A stretch of DNA of 64,000 bases from Nisaea sp. (lineage in GTDB: Bacteria; Pseudomonadota; Alphaproteobacteria; Thalassobaculales; Thalassobaculaceae). The notes under the pieces are model-generated. The model was not told the DNA's origin. It worked only from the letters and a program-made list of their open reading frames with translations, and ran no database searches. Made by a program: the position numbers and the translations under genes. The DNA lies in NCBI RefSeq assembly GCF_034670185.1, contig NZ_JAXMNY010000002.1:372001-436000 (forward strand). The letters run 5' to 3'. Position 1 is the stretch's first letter. Every line of letters begins with the position of its first letter. Shown piece by piece: positions 1 through 8,773 of this stretch.

Positions 1-1183
1 CCAGCCCCATCGGGGATGTCCGCCAGGAGCCATAGGGAGAATGGTTCCACATCTTTCCGGCCGCGGCATCCGAGCCGTCGCCATAATCTGGCGACACAGG
101 CTCCGTCATATCGAACTGCAAGCCCGTGCTGCCCGCATCGTGGCAGCCAAGACACTGGCTGGAGGTCAGATATTCGTCATGGATCGTCGGGCCGCCGGCG
201 GCCACAAAGGTTTCGTCATAAGTCTCCGACGGCATCTTCGGGACAGTCGCATAGTCCGGTGCCGCCCCGGGCCCGTTCCACTGGAAGGCCTCTGTGAATG
301 CGGGATTGTAGGCATAGAGAGGTTGTCCCAGCCGTCGGACCTGATCAGTCGGTAATGTGACGACCGGATGGTTCGAGGCCGTGTCCGGCGTCGGGTCCTC
401 GTCCTGATTGAGGAACACCAGCGGATGCCCCGGCTCCCCCTCGATATTCTTCTGCGAGGAGAAGGTCATGTTGTCCCGGGCGGAGGCATGGCAGTTCATG
501 CAGTATTGCGCGAACCCCATATTGACCATCAGGTTGGAGGACTGGTTCGCCGGATAGTCCGGAGCCCAGCCTTTCCAGCCAAACCAGCCCCAGAACCAGC
601 CGTCATGACTTTTCTTGGAATCACGCACCATGATCGCGGCGCCGTGGATGTTCGGGATCAGCTTCTCCGGCTCCACCGCAGAACAGACCGATGCCGGGGA
701 GGAGTACATCTCCTTCACCATGATCGCACCGTCCGGAACGGGCGCCTTGTCCGTGCCCGAATCCTCGTCCGCCGGGGTCCGGTTGTCCTTGATCCAATCG
801 AACATTTCCGGCGAGTACCAGATCACCACCGGCGCATGCGTGCCGTGATAGGTCCCGATCCACTCACCGCCGGTCAGATGCGCCGTCTCTGGTCCGGTAT
901 CACGGACAAACTTGTCCCGCACCCAGCCGGACGTCTTGTCGCGATGGCAGAAATTCACGAAATATTCCTGCAGCTTCAATTCGTATTCCCGCAGCGGCAG
1001 CGCGGAAGGATCGCGGACGACGGAATCAAGTTTCCGGCACAGTTCAAGATCCGTCGGCAGGACCGGAGCACTCTGCTCTTCCGGGCAGGTCGCGGCAGCA
1101 AGACCTGTTCCAAGGCCCAAAAGCAGCGCTGCGGAGACAAAAACATTCTTCAACCGGCAGAACCCAGTCATCATTCTCTCCAT
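1..1183 (-). CDS. Multihaem cytochrome c, P460-like (3' end off window)
   Basis: Exported c-type cytochrome, likely periplasmic and a redox carrier or oxidase. Reading the reverse strand from ATG 1183 gives an unbroken frame to the window edge, so the C-terminus is missing. The N-terminus is a signal peptide (VSAALLLGLGTGLAAA). Two CxxCH haem sites are visible, CMNCH at about residues 228-232 and CLGCH at about 344-348. The middle (IHGAAIMVRDSKKSHDGWFW) resembles the cytochrome P460 core, and HSPYGSWRTSPMG near the edge is typical of large multihaem family members. ATG 1174 or 1171 are alternative starts, because the best purine tract overlaps the first ATG. The reading frame is firm; the P460 assignment is from pattern only. 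Confidence 0.7.
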   Translation of the reverse strand, partial: MERMMTGFCRLKNVFVSAALLLGLGTGLAAATCPEEQSAPVLPTDLELCRKLDSVVRDPSALPLREYELKLQEYFVNFCHRDKTSGWVRDKFVRDTGPETAHLTGGEWIGTYHGTHAPVVIWYSPEMFDWIKDNRTPADEDSGTDKAPVPDGAIMVKEMYSSPASVCSAVEPEKLIPNIHGAAIMVRDSKKSHDGWFWGWFGWKGWAPDYPANQSSNLMVNMGFAQYCMNCHASARDNMTFSSQKNIEGEPGHPLVFLNQDEDPTPDTASNHPVVTLPTDQVRRLGQPLYAYNPAFTEAFQWNGPGAAPDYATVPKMPSETYDETFVAAGGPTIHDEYLTSSQCLGCHDAGSTGLQFDMTEPVSPDYGDGSDAAAGKMWNHSPYGSWRTSPMGL

Positions 1184-1454
1184 GTCTGCATGCTCTGTGG
1201 CACGCTTAGAAAAACCTTCTAAGGTAGAGTAACATGTTTTCGTCTCTACCCATGGATAGAGCTGTTTCAAAACTGTTAAAACCCATCCCGTGACGGCCTG
1301 GCGCTTGACATGCCCTGCCGCCCTCGTCTATTGCAGAACCCAGCGCCGATTTGAGACTCAGATTGCGGGCGCTTTAAAAATGCGGCTAAAGAGGGATTTC
1401 GATCCGTCCGGCACCGCCGCGACGGATTTTTTTGTTTCAGGCTTGGTCCAGCCG
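1184..1454. other. Intergenic region upstream of the metZ riboswitch
   Basis: This stretch separates the divergent cytochrome and metZ genes. It should hold both promoters. No ORF with a credible start and composition was found, and no terminator or repeat stands out. The SAM-II element follows directly. Confidence 0.4.
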
Positions 1455-1531
1455 ATTGGACCCGCGGGATTTGAGGGCAGCTTGCATCCGCGTCACCAAG
1501 TGCTAAAGCGCCACGGGGAATGCTCCCGTGG
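1455..1531 (+). promoter_or_regulatory. SAM-II riboswitch and adjoining hairpin, metZ leader
   Basis: The leader has the SAM-II layout known from alphaproteobacterial met genes. A P1 stem pairs CGCGG (1463-1467) with CCGCG (1488-1492). The P1 loop carries the conserved GCTTGCA (1480-1486), and TGCTAAAGC follows downstream (1501-1509), as expected for the pseudoknot strand. A second hairpin, CCACGGG (1511-1517) with CCCGTGG (1525-1531), lies between the aptamer and the ribosome binding site AAGGAG at 1547-1552. It has no U-tract, so control of translation is more likely than termination. High S-adenosylmethionine is expected to lower metZ expression. Class and position are a strong pattern match; no covariance search was run. 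Confidence 0.8.
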
Positions 1532-1561
1532 GCCCAATCAGAGACCAAGGAGCAGACGACC

Positions 1562-2770
1562 ATGTCCGACAAAACCAGCCCCGCCTTCACCGAAGCCGCC
1601 GACTGGAATCTGGAAACCCGCCTGGTGCGCGGCGGCACCAACCGGTCGGAGTTCGGAGAGACCTCAGAGGCCCTGTTCCTCACGTCTGGCTATGTCTATG
1701 ACAGCCCGGAATCGGCCGAGGCTCGCTTCAACGGCGAGGAAGACGGTTTCGTTTATTCCCGATACGGCAACCCGACGGTCCAGATGTTCGAGGATCGGAT
1801 GGCCCTGCTGGAAGACGCCGAGACCTGTTTCGCCACCGCCAGCGGCATGGCCGCAGTCTGGGCAGCCCTGATCTGCCAGCTCAAGACGGGAGATCACGTG
1901 GTCGCAGCCCGGGCCCTGTTCGGCTCCTGCCATCACATCGTGACCAAGATCTTCCCGAAGTTCGGGATTGAGGCGACGCTGATCGACGGCACCGACATCG
2001 CCCAGTGGCAAAGCGCGGTCAAACCGAACACCAAGGTTTTCTTCTTCGAGACCCCCTCCAACCCGACCCTGGAGATCATCGACATTCCGGCTGTTGTCGC
2101 CATCGCCAAGCAGGCCGGTGCACGCGTCGTCGTCGATAACGTCTTCTCGACCCCGATCCTGCAGCAGCCGATCCGCCTCGGCGCCGACATCTCAGTCTAT
2201 TCCGGCACCAAGCATATCGACGGCCAGGGCCGGACCTTGGGCGGAGCCGTGCTCTGTTCGAAAGAGTTCCGCAAGGATTATCTTGAGCCTTTCATGCGCC
2301 ATACCGGCGGCTGTCTCAGCCCGTTCAATGCCTGGGTCTTGCTGAAAGGCCTTGAGACTCTCGACCTCCGTGTGCGCCGCCAGTCCGAGAACGCGCAGGC
2401 CATCGCCGAATTCCTGGAAAGCCATGCCGCCATCTCGCGGGTCATCTATCCCGGACTCGCCTCCCACCCGCAGCACGCGCTGGCGGCGAAGCAGATGAGC
2501 GGCTTCGGCACTCTTGTCTCGTTCGACGTCAAGGGCGGCAAAGAGGCTGCCTTCAAGCTTCTGAACGGCCTCACGATCGTCGATATCTCGAACAATCTCG
2601 GCGATACAAAGAGCCTGATCACCCATCCCTACACGACCACACACCGGGCGATGGAAGAGGCCGACCGCCAGGCACTCGGCATCGGTCAAGGTCTGGTCCG
2701 GATTTCTGCGGGCATTGAAAGCAAGGGCGATCTGATTGCCGATTTCACAAAGGCACTCGGCAAGTTCTAA
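1562..2770 (+). CDS. metZ: O-succinylhomoserine sulfhydrylase
   Basis: PLP enzyme of the Cys/Met metabolism family that makes homocysteine from O-succinylhomoserine and sulfide in the cytoplasm. The 402-residue protein has the full family layout: a YSRYGNPTV segment near residue 65, the substrate/PLP segment ETPSNPTLEIIDI, and the PLP lysine in SGTKHIDGQGR at about K217. LTIVDISNNLGDTKSLITHP is characteristic of MetZ. The start at 1562 is chosen over an upstream ATG because AAGGAG lies 9 bases before it and the upstream ATG falls inside the riboswitch leader. The SAM-II leader supports a methionine biosynthesis role. A cystathionine gamma-synthase activity is the main alternative. Confidence 0.93.
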   Translation: MSDKTSPAFTEAADWNLETRLVRGGTNRSEFGETSEALFLTSGYVYDSPESAEARFNGEEDGFVYSRYGNPTVQMFEDRMALLEDAETCFATASGMAAVWAALICQLKTGDHVVAARALFGSCHHIVTKIFPKFGIEATLIDGTDIAQWQSAVKPNTKVFFFETPSNPTLEIIDIPAVVAIAKQAGARVVVDNVFSTPILQQPIRLGADISVYSGTKHIDGQGRTLGGAVLCSKEFRKDYLEPFMRHTGGCLSPFNAWVLLKGLETLDLRVRRQSENAQAIAEFLESHAAISRVIYPGLASHPQHALAAKQMSGFGTLVSFDVKGGKEAAFKLLNGLTIVDISNNLGDTKSLITHPYTTTHRAMEEADRQALGIGQGLVRISAGIESKGDLIADFTKALGKF

Positions 2771-2864
2771 CGCCCCGCAGTCTAACGAAAAGCTGGATTT
2801 TAAAAGGAATTGCCCTACTAATTATATAAAACGCGTAAAAAGCGATACAAATTAGGGGCACACA

Positions 2865-3395
2865 ATGGCCCAATGGGGACGGCAACCTTTCAGTAAAACA
2901 GATTTTCTGTTCGCGAAACGGATTGATCTTGAGGATCTGCCCAAGGACTCACTGATCAGAACAGCCTATGCATTCTGGCGGGCTCTGGCTCCGGAGCCAT
3001 CCCTGCCGGCCCGGAGCGACTTCGACGCGACGGACGTGCCCCGTAAGATCATGCCATGGGTCTTCCTGCATAAAGTGGTGCGCAACGAGAACGGCACCCT
3101 CGACTACCGCTGCAAGCTCATGGGAACAAGCGCCGTTGCGACGATCGGTTTCGACCCGACCGGCCACCTGAACACAGAATATTTTTCAACGCCGGAGCTC
3201 AGATACCTCAACGAAAGTCTCGACCTAACAGTGCATCAGGCGATACCGACCTTCTGGAAGGCCGGTATCCCGCATGCACGCTACGAGACTGTTGCCGTCT
3301 GGCGCGGCATTTTCCCGCTGGCGAGTGACCGGAAAACAGTGAATATGATCCTCGGTATCGGCGAGCCGCGCCGCCTGTCGGGCGATATGAAATAG
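2865..3395 (+). CDS. PAS_5-type domain protein, copy 1
   Basis: Single-domain cytoplasmic protein of 176 residues resembling the PAS_5 (PF07310) family, which is abundant in Rhodospirillales and has no settled function. Family signs are AYAFWRALAPEPSLPARSDF, then DVPRKIMPWVFLHKVV, then YRCKLMGTSAVATIGFDPTG, and a C-terminal core FPLASD that repeats the PAS sheet. There is no signal peptide, transmembrane segment or output domain, so it is probably a small-molecule-binding protein. It is followed 86 bases later by a paralogue of nearly the same length, and the two probably arose by tandem duplication. The ligand is unknown. Confidence 0.75.
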   Translation: MAQWGRQPFSKTDFLFAKRIDLEDLPKDSLIRTAYAFWRALAPEPSLPARSDFDATDVPRKIMPWVFLHKVVRNENGTLDYRCKLMGTSAVATIGFDPTGHLNTEYFSTPELRYLNESLDLTVHQAIPTFWKAGIPHARYETVAVWRGIFPLASDRKTVNMILGIGEPRRLSGDMK

Positions 3396-3481
3396 CATCT
3401 CAAAAGTAGCTTTAGCTATAATTTGTACTATTATTGGATTAACGACCCACCGAGATTCGGAAAGCAATCAGGAAGGCACGT

Positions 3482-4009
3482 ATGGGCCATCCCGACCAGT
3501 CTGCGATTAAAAGATCTGCATTTCTTTTCCTCAAGCGCATCACGCTGGACGAAGTACCCGAGGATTCGCTCACAAGGACCGCCTACCGGTTCTGGCGTGG
3601 ACTGGCCGTAGAGCCGACCCTTCCTGCCCGCACCGATTTCAAACCCGAGAACCTTCCGCGGGATGTTCTTCCGTGGATATTCCTGATGGATGTAATAAGG
3701 GCGCCTGATGGCGCACTGGACTATTGCTACAGGTTGAACGGAACCAGCAATGTCTCTCTTGTCGGGCGCGATCCGACGCGCCAGCTTGCGTCCAAGGTAT
3801 TCGAGAAAAGCGACCGCCGGTTCATGCTCGACAGCTTCGACAGAACCGTAGAGGAGAGAACCCCGACCTTCTGGGTTGGCGCCATTCCTCACGACAGGAT
3901 CGATCAAATCAATATCTGGCGCGGCCTCTTCCCTCTGGCAAGTGACCGGGAAAATGTCGACCAGCTCCTCGGCATCGCCGTGCCCCGCCCCAATGAAATG
4001 CAAACATGA
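3482..4009 (+). CDS. PAS_5-type domain protein, copy 2
   Basis: Paralogue of the preceding gene, 175 residues. It shares the frame KRITLDEVPEDSLTRTAYRFW near the N-terminus, LPARTDFKPENLPRDVLPWIF, YRLNGTSNVSLVGRDPTR and the C-terminal FPLASDR. The first 100 residues and the tail are the most similar parts. It overlaps the downstream acetyltransferase by 4 bases (ATGA), so the two are translationally coupled. That coupling suggests the PAS protein and the acetyltransferase work together, although no ligand or target can be named. Confidence 0.75.
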   Translation: MGHPDQSAIKRSAFLFLKRITLDEVPEDSLTRTAYRFWRGLAVEPTLPARTDFKPENLPRDVLPWIFLMDVIRAPDGALDYCYRLNGTSNVSLVGRDPTRQLASKVFEKSDRRFMLDSFDRTVEERTPTFWVGAIPHDRIDQINIWRGLFPLASDRENVDQLLGIAVPRPNEMQT

Positions 4010-4482
4010 TAACGGCCCAAAGCGCATTCCGGGTGCGGCAGATAAAGGTCACGGACGCTACTGCCATTGCCGACCTGATAAACCCGATTATCGCGGACGG
4101 CAGACTCACTGCCATGACCAAAACCATAACGGGGCCGGATCAGGAGAGCTTCATCCGGACCCTGCCAAACCGATCCGCCTATCTGGCAGCGATTGAAGAT
4201 GCGACGGACACTTTTCTTGGCGTCCAGGATTGCCTGCCTGACCCCGATCGTCCCACGCAGTGCGACATCAGCACTTTCGTGGATCTGAAAGCGTCCCGCC
4301 GGGGTGTCGGCCGAAGCCTCTTCAATGAAATGCTGAAGCAGCTTAAGCGCCTGGGGTTCCGAACGATCCGTGCTGTAATCAGGGAAGAGAACGCGGGCGC
4401 CCAGTCCTTCTATCGCGCGCTCGGTTTTATCGAGACAGGAAACCAGAACGGCAAAGTGATTGCGTCTTACAGGCTCGACTGA
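4006..4482 (+). CDS. GNAT family N-acetyltransferase
   Basis: Probable acetyl-CoA-dependent N-acetyltransferase, 158 residues, cytoplasmic. The acetyl-CoA pyrophosphate loop is seen as ASRRGVGRSLFNEMLK (about residues 105-120). It is followed by the typical beta5-alpha4 segment IRAVIREENAGAQSFYRALG and the closing FIETG. The N-terminal half resembles phosphinothricin-acetyltransferase-like GNATs (DLINPIIADGRLTAMTKTI). The substrate cannot be told from the sequence. The start overlaps the stop of the PAS_5 gene in an ATGA junction. The gene converges on the ELM1-like gene with a 19-base gap. Confidence 0.85.
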   Translation: MITAQSAFRVRQIKVTDATAIADLINPIIADGRLTAMTKTITGPDQESFIRTLPNRSAYLAAIEDATDTFLGVQDCLPDPDRPTQCDISTFVDLKASRRGVGRSLFNEMLKQLKRLGFRTIRAVIREENAGAQSFYRALGFIETGNQNGKVIASYRLD

Positions 4483-4501
4483 GCCGCACTCTTGCAAGCC
4501 G

Positions 4502-5482
4502 TTAGCGGCCGCACTGCTTCAGATGGCGCTCCAGCATCGGACACAACGCCTCCGCTACGCTCACGGCATCGTTCAGCGGCTCATACAGAAACGGCTCAAC
4601 ATGCCCGTCGAACGGCCGTGTCAGTTTTCGAGCCCGCAGATTTTGATGGAAAGCGGCAATCCGGCCTGTCGGCACCAACAGATCGGCGACATAGACGCCT
4701 TTGCCCGATGAACAGGCTTCGGAGACCATGTTCACCGAGTCGGATGTAACCACAATGGCGTCAGCCGCGCCGATGAAACCGAGATAGGGGTTCTCCCCCT
4801 CCCCGTTCCAGAAGCAGGCGGCTGCCTCATTCTGCCCGAGAGCGGAAAGCGCCTGGACCAGCCGCTCCGGCGTCCGCCGGGAGGCCGTGATCATCAAGCC
4901 GCAGCCGCTGTCGATCAGCCGCACAAGGTTACCGACAAACCGGTCCACCAGCGCATCCTCGACCTTTTGCCGACGGGTGGCACCGCCGACCGCGACAAGC
5001 ACGCGCGGCCCCGGCAACGGCTGGACCATATGGCTGAAGCGTTTCGCCTCGGCCCGCAGATCGAGGGTCGCGAGGCTGTTCAGGGAAGCCGTGGTCACGA
5101 TCACATTATCGCCCCGCGCCGGATCGTGTTCCGGAACGATCAGCGCGTCGAACAACTCCGGATCGATTCGCGGATCCTGGATCTGCACAGCAAAGCTATG
5201 GCCGCCCGACCGCGCCTTGACCGAAAGCACAGCGCCCGCATTGCGCCGGCCGCATCCGATGACAAGATCCGGCCAGGGCGGCGTGAGCGGGTCGCCCCCA
5301 GCGCTCGACGGAATCATCCGCCAGCTCCCCAGCGCCGGAAAGGCGCGCAGCAGCGGGGAAGGGCGGATACGTTTCATCACGGGCTCAATGCCGAGTGCCC
5401 GTGCGAGAGCAATCGACTGCACCTCCATGCCCCGGGTTCCGTCGCTGACGACCCAGGCCGACACATCCACCGGCTGACTCAT
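4502..5482 (-). CDS. ELM1-family (PF06258-like) protein
   Basis: A 326-residue cytoplasmic protein similar to the bacterial members of the mitochondrial fission ELM1 family, which have a glycosyltransferase-B-like fold and no established activity. Recognisable segments are VVSDGTRGMEVQSIALARAL at the N-terminus, WPDLVIGCGRRNAGAVLSVK, VQIQDPRI, LVAVGGATRR and VTSDSVNMVSEACSSGKGVYV. The last resembles a nucleotide-sugar-binding C-terminal half. The start at 5482 is preferred because GGAG sits 6 bases upstream; an in-frame ATG at 5494 and a longer frame exist. It is divergent from an Lrp/AsnC-type gene. The enzymatic role is not known. Confidence 0.8.
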   Translation of the reverse strand: MSQPVDVSAWVVSDGTRGMEVQSIALARALGIEPVMKRIRPSPLLRAFPALGSWRMIPSSAGGDPLTPPWPDLVIGCGRRNAGAVLSVKARSGGHSFAVQIQDPRIDPELFDALIVPEHDPARGDNVIVTTASLNSLATLDLRAEAKRFSHMVQPLPGPRVLVAVGGATRRQKVEDALVDRFVGNLVRLIDSGCGLMITASRRTPERLVQALSALGQNEAAACFWNGEGENPYLGFIGAADAIVVTSDSVNMVSEACSSGKGVYVADLLVPTGRIAAFHQNLRARKLTRPFDGHVEPFLYEPLNDAVSVAEALCPMLERHLKQCGR

Positions 5483-5634
5483 AGGATGCTCCATCACAAT
5501 ATTTACGCACGAATATGACAAGGAGATGTAATAATCTTGCGCGAACGATCCCACCTGCTTTATTCTGCACTGCAATATCCGGCAAGGGAAACCTTCCGCT
5601 GCCGGTCACTCAATCGAACCAGGAGTCATCCGCC

Positions 5635-6144
5635 ATGCGGCGCGTCAAGCTTGACCGTATCGACCGACGCATCCTTCGCGACCTGCAGGACAATGGGCGC
5701 ATGACCAACGTGGATCTTGCGAACCGGGCCGGTATTTCCGCGCCTCCATGCCTGCGGCGCGTGCGCGCGCTCGAAGAGGCCGGCTTCATTCGCGGCTATC
5801 ATGCGGACGTCAATCCGGAGGCGCTCGGCTACAAGGTCACGATCTTCGCTTTCGTCGGCCTCAACAGCCAGGCCGAAGACGATCTGGTCGCCTTCGAGGA
5901 AATGGTCGAAGACTGGCCCGAGGTGCGCGAGTGCCACATGCTGTCCGGGGAGACCGATTTCCTGCTGAAAGTGGTCGCCAAGGACTGGGACACTTTCCAG
6001 AAATTCCTGACCACCCGCCTCACCCCGGCACCGAACGTCTCCCACGTGAAAACCGCCCTCTCCTTCCGCACCCGCAAGCAATTGCCGGGCGTGCCTGTAG
6101 AGGTCGAGGTTGAAGACGACGAGGATGACGACGCCGAGGAGTGA
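5635..6144 (+). CDS. Lrp/AsnC family transcriptional regulator
   Basis: DNA-binding regulator of 169 residues. An N-terminal helix-turn-helix (DRIDRRILRDLQDNGRMTNV followed by LANRAGISAPPCLRRVRALE) is followed by the RAM ligand-binding domain (about residues 65-145, VRECHMLSGETDFLLKVVA). These proteins act as oligomers and usually sense amino acids. An acidic tail of about 15 Glu/Asp residues after residue 150 is unusual for the family. The start at 5635 has AGGAG upstream; the longer frame from 5515 lacks support. It is divergent from the ELM1-like gene, so the shared 152-base spacer is the likely operator region. Confidence 0.92.
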   Translation: MRRVKLDRIDRRILRDLQDNGRMTNVDLANRAGISAPPCLRRVRALEEAGFIRGYHADVNPEALGYKVTIFAFVGLNSQAEDDLVAFEEMVEDWPEVRECHMLSGETDFLLKVVAKDWDTFQKFLTTRLTPAPNVSHVKTALSFRTRKQLPGVPVEVEVEDDEDDDAEE

Positions 6145-6222
6145 GTACAGCCGGCCTTATTCATCCGCTTCTTTCAGGATCGGCCCGTTTCACTTTCGCC
6201 CGCATGCAAGGGAACGTCCGGA

Positions 6223-6666
6223 ATGCGCGTACTGCTACAAAGAGTGAGTGAAGCCGCCGTCAGGATCGACGGTGTCATTGTCGGTGAGATCGGCCCCGGT
6301 CTTCTGGCCCTGGTGTGCGCCGTCGAGGGCGACGGGCAGGCGGAAGCCGAACGGCTTGCTGTGAAGACCGCGAAACTCAGGATTTTCGAGGACGATGCCG
6401 GGAAGATGAACCGCTCCGTCGCCGATATCGGCGGCCGCGTGCTGGTCGTCTCGCAATTCACCCTCGCCGCCGATACCCGAAAGGGCAACCGGCCGAGCTT
6501 CATCGGCGCCGCCGCGCCGGATCTGGCGAACTCCCTCGTCGAACATTTCGGCTCATGTCTGAAATCAGCGGGCCTGCCGGTCGAAACCGGTCGGTTTGGG
6601 GCAGACATGAAGGTTTCCCTGATCAATGATGGGCCGGTCACGATCTGGCTGGACAGCAGCGCATGA
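6223..6666 (+). CDS. dtd: D-aminoacyl-tRNA deacylase
   Basis: Hydrolyses D-aminoacyl-tRNAs in the cytoplasm and so protects translation from D-amino acids. The 147-residue length is standard. The start [17 protein letters not shown] is diagnostic, as are the active-site motif [17 protein letters not shown] and the C-terminal motif [11 protein letters not shown]. The C-terminal codons overlap the next gene in an ATGA junction. The window also holds a D-amino-acid transaminase and a D-aminoacylase-type enzyme, though far from this gene. Confidence 0.95.
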   Translation: MRVLLQRVSEAAVRIDGVIVGEIGPGLLALVCAVEGDGQAEAERLAVKTAKLRIFEDDAGKMNRSVADIGGRVLVVSQFTLAADTRKGNRPSFIGAAAPDLANSLVEHFGSCLKSAGLPVETGRFGADMKVSLINDGPVTIWLDSSA

Positions 6667-7337
6667 TAAACGCCCGAGCCATGGCCGGTCTTGCGGTCAC
6701 ACTTTTTCTCGCAGCGGCCTGCGCCGACCCGCCACCGCCGAGCGGCTCATTCCCGGCGAACCCTCTGCGTGACGATGCCTTGCCACTCACCCTGGTCGAT
6801 ACCGTGCCGACAGGTCAGCGCTGCATTGTGACCGGAGGCAAGAGCCCACCTCTGACCGTCACCACGCCGCGCCTCGTCCCGCTCTATGAATATGGAGACA
6901 ATCCCGTCATCGACTGCTTCGGGGACGGACTTGTACGGCAGCGTAAAGCCATGCACGTCAACAAAAGCATGCGTCTGGCCGAGCGCATGACTCAGCCGGG
7001 AGCCATCGATCTCGCGTTCGCCCCCTATCCAAAGCGCGAAAAAAGCGCCGGGGCCGGAGACTTTCCGGCATGGGTCCGCATCCGGTTGCAGCGAAACAGG
7101 TTCGACACTGTCGCTGAACGAGACCAGTACTATGCGGAAGAAGCGCGGTGGATCGCCGCAGCCTGGGATGCCGTCGAAGATCGCCTGAAGCAGGAATGCC
7201 AGAGTCGCTTGACCCAGGCGCAGGGCCTTATCCTATTGGATACACAGTGCAAGAAGGCCTTCCGCGCATTGGCGGACCGGCGCGCGGCGGATCGCGCCAC
7301 AGTCGAAGTAAACCGGCGACAATCCACCATCCGATAA
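6663..7337 (+). CDS. Putative lipoprotein of unknown function
   Basis: A 224-residue predicted lipoprotein. The N-terminus is a short signal peptide with a lipobox at AAACAD (about residues 17-22), followed by a proline-rich linker. The central part contains [20 protein letters not shown] and a conserved-looking [11 protein letters not shown], and the C-terminus is a long charged helix rich in Arg and Lys. It overlaps dtd by 4 bases, so it is co-translated with it, and it ends 93 bases before pntAA. I do not recognise the family. Confidence 0.7.
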   Translation: MINARAMAGLAVTLFLAAACADPPPPSGSFPANPLRDDALPLTLVDTVPTGQRCIVTGGKSPPLTVTTPRLVPLYEYGDNPVIDCFGDGLVRQRKAMHVNKSMRLAERMTQPGAIDLAFAPYPKREKSAGAGDFPAWVRIRLQRNRFDTVAERDQYYAEEARWIAAAWDAVEDRLKQECQSRLTQAQGLILLDTQCKKAFRALADRRAADRATVEVNRRQSTIR

Positions 7338-7430
7338 GACCGGGTCTTGCCATGGTTGCTGCAGCGCGGCACTCTCGGCCTTCGTCGGCCCTGCGAGAGA
7401 ACGATCGCAGAACGTACAGGAGAAACGCGA

Positions 7431-8771
7431 ATGAAAATCGGCATCGCTAAAGAAAGGCGACCATACGAGGCGCGCGTCGCCGCATCGCCGGATACAGTTA
7501 AAAAATACGTCGCCATGGGCTTCGAGGTTGCCATCGAAACCGGCGCGGGTCTGAGCGCGGCCTTCACGGACGCGGCTCTTGAGGCTGCGGGTGCGAAGAT
7601 CGTCAAGACCGCGAAGGACGCGCTCGGCAGCGCGGATGTCGTACTCAAGGTCCGCAAGCCCATCGGCTCCGGTGCCGAGGTTACCGGCGAAGCGGACGAG
7701 ATCGCCCTGATGAAGAGCGGCGCGACCCTGATCTCGCTGATGGAGCCTTATAAGGAGCGGGCGCTGATCGATGCGCTCGCTGCCAAGAAGATCACGACAT
7801 TCGCACTGGAAATGGTCCCCCGGATCACCCGGGCGCAGAGCATGGACGTGCTCTCCAGCCAGGCAAACCTCGCCGGCTACAAATCCGTGCTGGATGCCTG
7901 CAACGAGTTCGGCCGCGCCTTCCCGATGATGATGACCGCCGCCGGCACCGTACCGCCGGCCCGGGTTCTCGTCATGGGCGCCGGTGTTGCCGGCCTGCAG
8001 GCCATCGCCACCGCCAAGCGCCTTGGCGCCGTTGTCTCGGCGACTGACGTGCGCCCCGCCTCCAAGGAACAGGTCGAAAGCCTCGGCGGCACCTTCGTCG
8101 CGGTCGAGGACGAGGAGTTCAAGGAAGCGGAAACCGCCGGTGGTTACGCCAAGGAAATGAGCGACGCCTACAAGAAGAAACAGGCAGAGCTGATCGCGGA
8201 GACACTGAAGAAGCAGGATATCGTCATCTGCACGGCGCTGATCCCCGGGCGCCCGGCGCCGGTACTCATCACCGAGGAAATGGTGAAGACGATGAAGCCG
8301 GGCTCGGTGATCGTCGATCTCGCCGTCGAGCAGGGCGGCAACTGTCCGCTCTCCGAATACGGCAAAGTGGTGCGCAAGCACGGCGTCGCCATTGTCGGCC
8401 ATGCCAACGTGCCGAGCCGGATCGCTGTCGATGCCAGCGCGCTTTATGCCAAGAACGTGCTGAACTTCCTGACGCCGCTCTATGACGCGGAAGCCAAGAG
8501 CCTGAAGATCGATCTTGAAGACGAGATCGTGAAGGGCTCACTGATCACCCAGGACGGCAAGGTCGTGCACCCGGCCGTTCAGGCGGTTGCGGCGGAAAAA
8601 ACTGCAGCGAAACCTGCTGCGAAACCACGCGCGGCCCGCAAGCCGGCAGCGTCGAAAACAACCTCTAAACCAGCAGCGAAAACCGCCAAGGCGCCCGCCA
8701 AACCGAAAGCCGCGACGGCAACTTCGGCGACAGCGCCCGCGGCCGGTTCCGATAAAGAGGGGGATGCCTGA
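7431..8771 (+). CDS. pntAA: NAD(P) transhydrogenase subunit alpha-1
   Basis: NAD(H)-binding domain I of the proton-translocating transhydrogenase, which reduces NADP+ with NADH at the expense of the proton gradient. It is a peripheral subunit. It begins [20 protein letters not shown], as in alanine dehydrogenase/PntA proteins. The Rossmann motif is [20 protein letters not shown] at about residues 180-200. At 446 residues it is longer than usual because of an Ala/Lys/Pro-rich tail of about 60 residues after [10 protein letters not shown]. The start at 7431 follows AGGAG. The division into three genes matches the Rhodospirillum type rather than the two-gene E. coli type. Confidence 0.95.
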   Translation: MKIGIAKERRPYEARVAASPDTVKKYVAMGFEVAIETGAGLSAAFTDAALEAAGAKIVKTAKDALGSADVVLKVRKPIGSGAEVTGEADEIALMKSGATLISLMEPYKERALIDALAAKKITTFALEMVPRITRAQSMDVLSSQANLAGYKSVLDACNEFGRAFPMMMTAAGTVPPARVLVMGAGVAGLQAIATAKRLGAVVSATDVRPASKEQVESLGGTFVAVEDEEFKEAETAGGYAKEMSDAYKKKQAELIAETLKKQDIVICTALIPGRPAPVLITEEMVKTMKPGSVIVDLAVEQGGNCPLSEYGKVVRKHGVAIVGHANVPSRIAVDASALYAKNVLNFLTPLYDAEAKSLKIDLEDEIVKGSLITQDGKVVHPAVQAVAAEKTAAKPAAKPRAARKPAASKTTSKPAAKTAKAPAKPKAATATSATAPAAGSDKEGDA

Positions 8772-8773
8772 TC

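Noticed and set aside
368..1222. Plus-strand 284-codon frame over the cytochrome gene
   Set aside because: It is the antisense shadow of the minus-strand cytochrome, which has CxxCH motifs and a signal peptide in its own frame.
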